Assembly (NCBI RefSeq): GCF_001005085.2
Contig: NZ_LBMU02000035.1
Span: 1 to 45,195, forward strand
Length of the DNA stretch: 45,195 bases
Direction: 5' to 3'
Source: Streptomyces humi
Lineage (GTDB): Bacteria > Actinomycetota > Actinomycetes > Streptomycetales > Streptomycetaceae
Positions 16,765 to 24,318 of this stretch are shown here, piece by piece. How positions within the stretch are numbered: position 1 is the first letter of the stretch; every line of letters starts with the position of its first letter. The position numbers and the translations under genes are program-made. Under the pieces are notes generated by a model. That model was not told where the DNA came from, made no database searches, and was given only the letters and a program-made list of their open reading frames with translations.

Positions 16765-16881
16765 GTTCGTCCTTCCGTGGGCGCCGGGGCCGGCGAGGGT
16801 GCCGGCGGTCTCCGGGGCCTGCTTGACCTCGGCGGGGGAACGGACCGCGTCAGGGACGGCGGTGACGGCGGCCGGCGGCGG

Positions 16882-17148
16882 TCACGAGTCCGCCCCCTTG
16901 GCCGCGAGGAGCTTGCGCACGGCGGCGATGCTGGTGAGGCTCTTGATCTCCCGGCTGCTGAGGGCGACTCCGTAGTGCTCCTCCAGCACGACCACGACCT
17001 CGACGTGTTTCAGGCTCGTCCAGGACTCGTGGACGCCGGGCCCGGAGTCCTCGGTCAGTGCGGCCTCCGGCACCCCCAGGACCTCGGCGATCAGGCCGGA
17101 CAGTTCGTCGGTCGGCGGCACGGCGGCCGTCTGCTCGGCGGTGCCCAT
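16882..17148 (-). CDS. free-standing acyl carrier protein, FkbH-associated
   Basis: An 88-residue carrier protein. The phosphopantetheine site is the Ser in SWTSLKHVEVVVVLEEHYG (about residue 44), a form typical of ACPs that partner FkbH-like loaders. The rest is the expected four-helix pattern ending in LTSIAAVRKLL. It lies 118 bp upstream of the FkbH-like gene on the same strand and 144 bp downstream of the large NRPS. The ATG at 17148 overlaps the stop of a 23-codon open frame as TGATG, and it has no strong ribosome binding site of its own, so it may depend on translational coupling. The group it carries is unknown because the FkbH-like partner appears catalytically altered. Confidence 0.88.
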   Translation of the reverse strand: MGTAEQTAAVPPTDELSGLIAEVLGVPEAALTEDSGPGVHESWTSLKHVEVVVVLEEHYGVALSSREIKSLTSIAAVRKLLAAKGADS

Positions 17149-17219
17149 CAGCGGACCGCCCGCCGGGTGCGCGGCGCCGGCGCGGTGACGGCACGGGGGG
17201 ATGTGGAGCGGGGGAACAT
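17148..17219 (-). CDS. possible 23-codon coupling ORF
   Basis: A tiny frame starting at ATG 17219, rich in Arg, Pro and Ser, ends in a TGA that overlaps the ACP start codon as TGATG. The ribosome binding site is weak (AAAGGCGGA, rather distant). It may be only a translation-coupling leader or chance. No family can be recognised. Confidence 0.25.
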   Translation of the reverse strand: MFPRSTSPRAVTAPAPRTRRAVR

Positions 17220-17292
17220 GGTCGGATCCGCCTTTCGCAGGAATCGGACGTACGGGACGGGAAGCACGGGCGCGGGCGCCGGACGGGCGGGG

Positions 17293-20200
17293 TCAGTCCT
17301 CGGCCGCGGCCAGCGCGCGGAACCGGTCGGCGATGCGCTCGGCGAGCGCCATGACGGTCGCGGCGTCGTGGATGCTGCGCCGGTAGTAGATCTGAAGCAC
17401 CAGCGCGCCGTCGACGATGGCCGGCATCAGGTCGAACAGGTAGGGCCAGGTGCAGGCGCCGTCCTGGCAGGGGCCGTACGAGTCGGGGCAGTGCCCGAAC
17501 AGGGACGTGTGCGCGGAGGTCTGCTCGAACCCGGACTCGCCCATGTAGTTGAAGCTGAACAGCGGCTGTTCACCGCCCGTCAGACCGGCGCGCAGCGCGG
17601 GGTCGGCGTGCTGGCCGGCCAGGACCGCGTAGCCGAACCCGGAGTCGGGGACGACCGCGAGCTGGCGGTGCAGTGACCGCACCAGCGAGCCGCCCTCGGC
17701 ACCGGTGACGTCGATGCGGATCGGGAAGTAGATCTGGAACCAGCCCACGGTCCGGACCAGGTCGAGGTCCGGGAACCGGTGGGGCCGGCCGTGGCCGGCC
17801 ACCGCGAACCGGCAGGAGTCGCTGCCGGTCCACTCGGACAGCACCGCGGCCGAGGCGGCGAAGACCGCGTCGGACAGGCTGGCCCGCCAGCCGACGGTGC
17901 GCCGTTGCACCGCGGCCGTCTCCTCGGCGCTGACCCGCACCTCGGCGGTCTCCATGTAGGCCATCTCCCGCGAGCCGCCCTCGTGGTCGACCGGTACGAC
18001 CGGTGCGCGGACGCCTTCCGGGGTGGGGGCGACCTGTTCCAGCCAGAACGGCACCTCGGTGAGGATCTCCTCGCCGGCCGCGTACTCGCCGACCCGCTCG
18101 GTCCAGTCGCGGAACGACGTGGTCTTCGGCGGCAGGCTCAGCGGCGCCCCGGTGACGGCCTGTTCGGTGAGGGTGGTCAGGTCCTCCAGCAGGAGGCCCC
18201 GGGACATGCCGTCCACGATCAGGTGATGGCAGATGATCAGCAGCCGGTCCTGCTCGCCGTCGGTGTGCAGGTGCAGCGCGCGCATCGTCGGGCCGGCCGC
18301 CAGGTCGAGGCCGCTCTGCAACCCGATGGCCAGGGCCTCGGCCCGGGCGGCGCGCTCCGCGGGCGGTGTCGGGGTCAGGTCGACGCGCTCGAACGGCACC
18401 GTCACGCCGGTGGGTTCCGACCACTGGTGCCACTCGCCGTCCGCGTCCCGGGCGAACCGCAGCCGGAGGGCGTCGTGGTGGTCCACGAGGACGCGCAGCG
18501 CGCTCTCCAGGTGGTCCGCGGTGACGTCCGGCCGCAGGGTGAGGTAGTAGGGGTGGTTGTAGTAGTTGGGGTCGCCGCCGGATCCGAGCGGGTTGGCGAA
18601 GAACCACCGTTGCGCCGGGGCCAGGGCCACCGGGCCGACGACCGGACTCTGGTCGGCGACGACGACCGGAGCCGCGTCGGCCTCGGCCAGGTCGGCGACC
18701 GACGCCGCCTCCAGGACGGCCCGCGGCGAGAGGCTGATGCCGTGCCGGGCGGCCTGGGAGACGACCTGGATCGCGGTCATCGAGTCGCCGCCGAGGGCCA
18801 GGAAGCTGTCGGAGAGCCCGACGCGGTCGATACCGAGCAGCCGGGCCAGGATCTCGGCCAGCCGGCGTTCACGCTCGGTGCGCGGCTCGACGTACTCGCC
18901 CCGGTACACCCGCCAGCGGGCCCGGTCGACGGCCGCCTGGATCCCGGCCGCGTCCGACAGTTCGGCCAGGACGCGCCGGCCGGTCGCCGCGGTGCCGGGG
19001 GCGTTGCCGGCGTCGTACTCCCCGGGGAAGAGCGGCTGGTCGAGCGCCCACAGGTGGTCCAGCACCTGGCGCGCGCCGGCCGCCCGCCCCGGCACCGCGA
19101 CGGCGAGCACCCCCGGGAACCGTTCGCTCAGCCGCCCGCACAGCTCGGCGTCCGGGTCCAGCACGACACAGCCGTCCGGCTCGACGACACCGGCCTCGAC
19201 CGCGGCCACGAAGGCGGCTTCCGGACCACCGGCACCGGGGGATCCGCCCTGGGGGTGACCGGTCGGCACCGATCCGCCTCCAAGGTCCCCGACAGCCACG
19301 GATCCGGCCTCGGGGCCCCCGACAGCCACGGATCCGGCCTCGGGGCCCCCGACAGCCACGGATCCGGCCTCGGGGCCTCCGACGGGTCCGGATCCGGCCT
19401 CGGAGGCGTCCGTCGGCGTGGATGCGGCCGCCGCGGTTCCCGGGGTGGGAGCGGTGAGCCAGGTGGCGGTGTCCGGGTCGGGCAGGAGGTCCGGGCGGGC
19501 GCCGAGTTCCTGGCGGGTGGCCGGTCCGGCGGCGAAGACCAGCGAGCGGCCCTGGGCCACCGCCCGCCGCAGGGCACGCGCGGCGAGCGCGGCGGAGTCG
19601 GCGTCGCCGGTCCCGGCACCGTCGCCGAGGCCCAGCAGCCGGCCGGGGTCCAGGAACAGGGTGGGGCGCGGTCCGTCGCTCAGGACGGCGCGGGCCAGCA
19701 CCGTGGCCAGGACCGTCGTGAACTCCGGCGTGTACGGCATGTGCGCGAGGCGGTCGGCGTGTTCGTCGTCGCGCCGGTCCACCGGGTACCGGTCGGCGAG
19801 CGGACCGACGTCGAGGACCCGTACGTCGGGCAGGGTCGCGGCCAGCCGCGTCAGCCGGGCGGTCAGTCCGCGTCCCACGGTGGCCCACGGTTCCGCGGAC
19901 CAGCCGGGCGAGGCCGGGCAGACGGCGATCAGCAGCGGGGTCCGGGACCAGGCGCGGTGGCTGAGCAGGGCGGCGTGCAGGTCGCCGAAGGCGGTCTCCA
20001 GGTCGCGGACGACGGCGTCGAAGCGGGCCGGCCCGTCGGTGGCGGCGAGCGCACGCGGGTCGTGGCCGAGGTGGCGGACCCAGTCCTCCCACCGGAGCAG
20101 CACCGCGTTGACGCGGGCCCCGGCCGTGCCGAAGGCGGCGTCCGGGTCGAGGAGTTGCTGCACGACCTGCGCGTAGGGCGCGAAGGCGACCCTGGCCGGC

Positions 20201-23200
20201 CGGCCGAACAGGTCGAACCAGAACCCGAGCGCAGGGCCGGCCGCCTCGGCGGTGAAACTGGCCGCCACGGCGAGCGAGGGCACCGCTTCCGCGGGGTCGG
20301 GCCCGGTGTCGGGTCCGGTGCCGGGCGCGATCGCCGGGATCCGGCAGTCCGCGGGGAAGCCGGCGTCCCCGCTGCGGGCCTCGGCGTCACCGGCCACCGC
20401 CTCCAGCATGGCGGCGAAGGCGTCCAGCAGCGCCTCGGCCCCGGCGGGCGAGTAGAGACCGGTCTGGTAGTCGAGGGTGATCAGGAACTCGTCGCCCTCG
20501 GCGTCGAGGCTGAACAGCAGCTCGAACTCCGTGCCGGAGCGCAGCCAGTTCAGCTGCGTCAGGCTCAGCCCGTCGAGGTCGGGCAGGCCGTCGTCGCCGT
20601 CGACGAAGTTGAACAGCGTCTGGAACAGCGGCTGTCGGCCGGGGACGCGCACGGCACGGACCGCCGAGACGATGTTCTCGAACGGCAGCCGCTGGACGGC
20701 GCGGGCGTCGAGGATCGCCTGGTGGGTGGCGGCGACCCGGCCGGCGACGGTGAGGTCGCCGGCCCCGGTCAGCCGGATCGGCACCAGGTCGGCGAAGTCG
20801 CCGACGACGTCGGCCAGTCCGGGGTGCTCACGGTTGCCGTTGAGGGTGCCGACGACGAACTCGTCCCGTCCGCCGGCGCGGGCGGCCAGCAGGTGGAACG
20901 CGGTCAGGACGACGCTGAACAGCGGCACCTCCATCCGGCGCCCGGTGGCCCGCAGCCGCGCGGCCAGCCCGGTGTCGACGCGCCGGGTGACCACCCCGCT
21001 GTCCGAACCGGTCTCCCCGGAGCGCGGGAAGTCGGTCGGCAGCGAGGAGACCGCCGGGACGTCCCGCATGATCTCCCGCCAGCGTTCCTCGTGCTCCCGT
21101 CCGCCCGGTCCGTGGAGCCAGTCCTGCTGCCAGTGCGCGTAGTCGGCGAACTGCACCGGCAGTTCCGGGAGTTCGGGGGTGCGGCCGGCGACCGCGGCAC
21201 GGTAGAGCTCGGCCAGGTCGCGCACGATGACGGCCCAGGACCGGTTGTCGGTGACCGCGTGGTGCATGGCCATCGACAGGTAGTGGGTGCGCGGTCCGGC
21301 CGCGAACAGCCGGAACCTGGCCAGCGGGCCGCGGTCGAGTTCGAAGGTCTCCTCGGCGGCGGCGCGCATCAGGCGCTCGATCTCGGCGGACCGGTCCGGG
21401 CCTTCGGGGACGGCCGTGGTCGCCGGGAAGGCCTCGCTGTCCCAGCTCGTCGCGTCGGGCACGATGCGCAGCACCGGCACGCCGTCGCCGTCCTCGGTGA
21501 TCGTCGTACGCAGTGATTCGTGGCGGTCGAGCAGGGCCGCGACCGCCGTGCGGAGCGCGGCCTCGTCGAGGTCGCCGTCGAGGCGCAGCGGGAAGGCGCT
21601 GTTGTGCAGCAGGCCGGCGCCGTGCACCTGGGCCATGGTCCACAGCCGGCGCTGGGTGGAGGACGGTGCGAGCGGCTGGTCGCGGGAGACGGGCACCGGG
21701 CCGTCCTCGCGGCCGCCGGGTGCCGCGGCGTCGACCAGGTGGGCGAGGTGTCCGAGGGTCGGGCCGCGGAAGAGCTCGAACGGCTCCACCGAGCGGCCGA
21801 ACTCGGCCTTGATGCGGGTCAGCAGTTCGACGGCGAGGAAGGAGTGGCCGCCGAGGGCGAAGAAGCTGTCGTCCAGGCCGACCCGGTCGGCCTTGAGCGC
21901 CTCCTGCCAGATCGCGGCCAGGCGGCGCTCGGTGTCGGTCACCGGCTCCCGGAACCCGGCCGGGTCCGCTGCTCCGGTTCCGGCGGCGGGTCCGCCGTCG
22001 GCGGTGCCGGCCGCGTCCGCACCGTCCACGGGTCCGGCGGCACCGGCGGCCAGCCGCGACGGCCAGACCGGGACGAGCTCGGCCGCGCGGCCGTCCTCGT
22101 CCCGGACGGTCAGCGGCAGCAGCCCGCGTACCACGGAGGCACCGAGCAGGGCGTGGAAGTCGTCACCGGCGTACGGCACGAGGTCCAGCGCGTCGAGGAA
22201 GTCCGTGTCGTCCTGGTCCTCGTCGAAGCCGTCGCCCCCGGCGCTCCCGGCGCTCCCGGCGCTCCCGGTGCTTTCGGTGCTCTCGGTGCTCTCGGAATGC
22301 TGTGGTGCCACGGCCTCCGCGGTGCGGATCCGGACGTCCGGCCAGCGCAGGCAGGCCTCTTTGAGGCGGCGGGCCGGTACGTCGAAGACCTCGGTGCCCT
22401 GCCAGCGGGACCAGGCCGCCGAGGGCGGGCAGACCACGATCGTCAGCGGGTCCTCGGACCAGGCGCGGTAGGCGGACAGCGCGTCGCGGAACTCCACGAG
22501 GCCGCGGTCCAGGGCCGCGCCGACCGCCTCCGGGTCACGGCGGTCCGGTACGGCGCCGAACGCGGCCAGGTCCTCCCAGCGCAGCAGCACCACGTGGGCC
22601 GCGCCGGGGTTCCTGCCGAACACGCCGGTCAGCGCGCGCAGTTCCGCCGCCACCGGACCGGGCTCGGACGGGGTCTCGAAGCGCAGCCCGAGACCCGCGT
22701 GCCTGGCCCAGGCGCGCGCCACCGGCAGCACCGGCTCGACCGGGAACGAGGCCGCCAGCGCGACCAGGCCGGCGCGGGCCGGGGCGAGCCGCTCCCAGGG
22801 CGTGTCGGGGGCGGCGGCGACGGCGCGCGCCACGTCGGCGAAGCGGGCGGTGAGGTCGGCGACGGCGGCGGCGGTGAACAGGTCGGTGTTGTAGCGCAGT
22901 TCGCCTTCGAAGCAGCCGTCCGCGCGGCGTTCCATGTTCAGGAACAGGTCGAAGTCGGTGACGCCGTTGTCGCGGGTCTCGACGGTGAACTCCGGTACCG
23001 CGTCGTCGAAGCGGGCCGGGACGACCTCGTGGAAGCCGAACATGACCTGGAACAGCGGGTTGCGGGACGGGTCGCGGGGCGGCGCCAGGGCCTCGACCAC
23101 CTTGGCGTACGGGACCTCCTGGTCACCGTAGGCCCGGCCGGCCTCCTCGTGCGCCGCGCGCAGCAGGTCGCGGTAGGTGGCCGAGGCCGCCGGGGCCATG

Positions 23201-24318
23201 CGCAGCACGAGGATGTCGGCGAAGCAGCCGATCATCGGCTCCAGTTCGGGACGCGTGCGCCCGGCCACCGCCGACCCGACGACCACCTCGGTGTCGTCCG
23301 AGGCCCGGGCGAGCAGGATCGACAGGACACCGAGCAGCGCGACGAACGGGGTGGTGCCCTCGGCGCGGGCCAGGGCGGCCAGGCGCTCGCTGGTCTCGGA
23401 GTCCAGGACGAGGGGGGTCAGGGCGCCGTGGTGGGTCTGGAGCGGCGGCCGGGGTCTGTCGGCGGGCAGGTCCAGGACGAACGGGGCGCCGGTGAGGCGG
23501 TCGCGGACCGCGGCGAGGCGGCGCTCGTAGCGGTCGCCCGCCGAGCGCTCCCGCGCCCACAGGGAGAAGTCCGGGTACTGGACCGGCAGTTCCTCCAGCT
23601 TCGGGCGGCGCCCCGCGGTGTCGGCGCGGTAGGCCTCGACCAGTTCCGCCACGAGGACGGAGGTGGACCAGCCGTCGAAGGCGATGTGGTGGACGACGAT
23701 CTGGAGCAGGTGCTCGTCGTCGCCGACCGGGAACAGGGCGGCGTCCAGGAGCCGTCCGGTGACCAGGTCGAGCCTGGTGCGCGCGTGCCGGAGCAGGGCG
23801 GCGTCGAGGTCCGACACCCCCTGCCGGCCGTCGGCCACGGCGTCCGCGTCCGCGTGCAGGTCCGCGTCCGCGTTGACGTCCACGTCTGCGTCCGCGTCCG
23901 CGTTGACGTCCGTGTTGACGTCCGTGTCCGCGGGGACGGTGCCGAGCGGTACGGTGACCGGTCCGGCGGGGACCACGCGCTGACGGGGGCCCTCGGGGCC
24001 GGCGACGAACGCGGTGCGCAGGGCTTCGTGGCGGGCCACGACCACGGCCAGCGCGCGCTCCACGGCACCGCGGTCCAGGGCACCGCGGACCCGGATGGAC
24101 ACGGTGATGTTGAGGGCCGGGTTGCCCGGATCCAGCAGGTCCTGGAAGTACAGGCGTTCCTGGGCCGGGCTGAGCGGGATCAGCTCCAGGCCCGGGTCAC
24201 GGGGGCGCAGCCGGCCGGCAGCGGCGGCGGCACGCTTCTCGGCGCGCAGCCGGGCGAGGAGTTCGGCGCGCTCGTCGGCCGGCATCCCGGGGGCGCTCTC
24301 GCGGATGGTCTCGGTCAT
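17293..24318 (-). CDS. A-domain-less NRPS: C-SGNH-T-C-pseudoFkbH-T-E
   Basis: NRPS of 2341 residues without any A domain. Order: C1 (about 30-480, HHIAFDG near 210); an FkbH-type SGNH-like domain (515-735, from LVALAASFPVEPVLPVARAW to a VPYAGDDFHALLG match to the family IPYTpeF motif); T1 (LGGHSFLAVELL, near 818); C2 (870-1310, MHHAVTDN, so the usual final Gly of HHxxxDG is Asn); a fuller FkbH-type domain (1345-1770: VAASFTAEAAGPAL, FAPYAQVVQQLLDPD, HMPYTPEF, then a HAD-like half where LFLDPGRLL replaces the DxDxT loop, ending HLWALDQPLF); T2 (LGGDSMTAIQVV, near 1840); and an E-type domain (1893-2335: HHLIVDGMS, LVRTVGWFQIYFPIRI, NYMGESGF). The start ATG overlaps the PKS stop as ATGA with GAGGG upstream. 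Both T domains must be loaded from outside. Confidence 0.88.
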   Translation of the reverse strand: MTETIRESAPGMPADERAELLARLRAEKRAAAAAGRLRPRDPGLELIPLSPAQERLYFQDLLDPGNPALNITVSIRVRGALDRGAVERALAVVVARHEALRTAFVAGPEGPRQRVVPAGPVTVPLGTVPADTDVNTDVNADADADVDVNADADLHADADAVADGRQGVSDLDAALLRHARTRLDLVTGRLLDAALFPVGDDEHLLQIVVHHIAFDGWSTSVLVAELVEAYRADTAGRRPKLEELPVQYPDFSLWARERSAGDRYERRLAAVRDRLTGAPFVLDLPADRPRPPLQTHHGALTPLVLDSETSERLAALARAEGTTPFVALLGVLSILLARASDDTEVVVGSAVAGRTRPELEPMIGCFADILVLRMAPAASATYRDLLRAAHEEAGRAYGDQEVPYAKVVEALAPPRDPSRNPLFQVMFGFHEVVPARFDDAVPEFTVETRDNGVTDFDLFLNMERRADGCFEGELRYNTDLFTAAAVADLTARFADVARAVAAAPDTPWERLAPARAGLVALAASFPVEPVLPVARAWARHAGLGLRFETPSEPGPVAAELRALTGVFGRNPGAAHVVLLRWEDLAAFGAVPDRRDPEAVGAALDRGLVEFRDALSAYRAWSEDPLTIVVCPPSAAWSRWQGTEVFDVPARRLKEACLRWPDVRIRTAEAVAPQHSESTESTESTGSAGSAGSAGGDGFDEDQDDTDFLDALDLVPYAGDDFHALLGASVVRGLLPLTVRDEDGRAAELVPVWPSRLAAGAAGPVDGADAAGTADGGPAAGTGAADPAGFREPVTDTERRLAAIWQEALKADRVGLDDSFFALGGHSFLAVELLTRIKAEFGRSVEPFELFRGPTLGHLAHLVDAAAPGGREDGPVPVSRDQPLAPSSTQRRLWTMAQVHGAGLLHNSAFPLRLDGDLDEAALRTAVAALLDRHESLRTTITEDGDGVPVLRIVPDATSWDSEAFPATTAVPEGPDRSAEIERLMRAAAEETFELDRGPLARFRLFAAGPRTHYLSMAMHHAVTDNRSWAVIVRDLAELYRAAVAGRTPELPELPVQFADYAHWQQDWLHGPGGREHEERWREIMRDVPAVSSLPTDFPRSGETGSDSGVVTRRVDTGLAARLRATGRRMEVPLFSVVLTAFHLLAARAGGRDEFVVGTLNGNREHPGLADVVGDFADLVPIRLTGAGDLTVAGRVAATHQAILDARAVQRLPFENIVSAVRAVRVPGRQPLFQTLFNFVDGDDGLPDLDGLSLTQLNWLRSGTEFELLFSLDAEGDEFLITLDYQTGLYSPAGAEALLDAFAAMLEAVAGDAEARSGDAGFPADCRIPAIAPGTGPDTGPDPAEAVPSLAVAASFTAEAAGPALGFWFDLFGRPARVAFAPYAQVVQQLLDPDAAFGTAGARVNAVLLRWEDWVRHLGHDPRALAATDGPARFDAVVRDLETAFGDLHAALLSHRAWSRTPLLIAVCPASPGWSAEPWATVGRGLTARLTRLAATLPDVRVLDVGPLADRYPVDRRDDEHADRLAHMPYTPEFTTVLATVLARAVLSDGPRPTLFLDPGRLLGLGDGAGTGDADSAALAARALRRAVAQGRSLVFAAGPATRQELGARPDLLPDPDTATWLTAPTPGTAAAASTPTDASEAGSGPVGGPEAGSVAVGGPEAGSVAVGGPEAGSVAVGDLGGGSVPTGHPQGGSPGAGGPEAAFVAAVEAGVVEPDGCVVLDPDAELCGRLSERFPGVLAVAVPGRAAGARQVLDHLWALDQPLFPGEYDAGNAPGTAATGRRVLAELSDAAGIQAAVDRARWRVYRGEYVEPRTERERRLAEILARLLGIDRVGLSDSFLALGGDSMTAIQVVSQAARHGISLSPRAVLEAASVADLAEADAAPVVVADQSPVVGPVALAPAQRWFFANPLGSGGDPNYYNHPYYLTLRPDVTADHLESALRVLVDHHDALRLRFARDADGEWHQWSEPTGVTVPFERVDLTPTPPAERAARAEALAIGLQSGLDLAAGPTMRALHLHTDGEQDRLLIICHHLIVDGMSRGLLLEDLTTLTEQAVTGAPLSLPPKTTSFRDWTERVGEYAAGEEILTEVPFWLEQVAPTPEGVRAPVVPVDHEGGSREMAYMETAEVRVSAEETAAVQRRTVGWRASLSDAVFAASAAVLSEWTGSDSCRFAVAGHGRPHRFPDLDLVRTVGWFQIYFPIRIDVTGAEGGSLVRSLHRQLAVVPDSGFGYAVLAGQHADPALRAGLTGGEQPLFSFNYMGESGFEQTSAHTSLFGHCPDSYGPCQDGACTWPYLFDLMPAIVDGALVLQIYYRRSIHDAATVMALAERIADRFRALAAAED
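19291..19380 (-). repeat. 30-bp tandem repeat in large NRPS
   Basis: Three nearly identical 30-bp units (each beginning GACAGCCACGGATCCGGCCT on the top strand), with a fourth degenerate copy at 19381-19410, encode ten-residue blocks like GGPEAGSVAV. They interrupt the pseudo-HAD half of the second FkbH-type domain. Confidence 0.85.
23840..23932 (-). repeat. short Asp/Ala/Val-coding repeat in first C domain
   Basis: Alternating GCGTCC and GTTGACGTCC units encode an acidic run of D-V-N and A-D-A steps, about 30 residues upstream of the HHIAFDG motif of the first condensation domain. It is in frame and has no counterpart in other C domains of the window. Confidence 0.7.
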
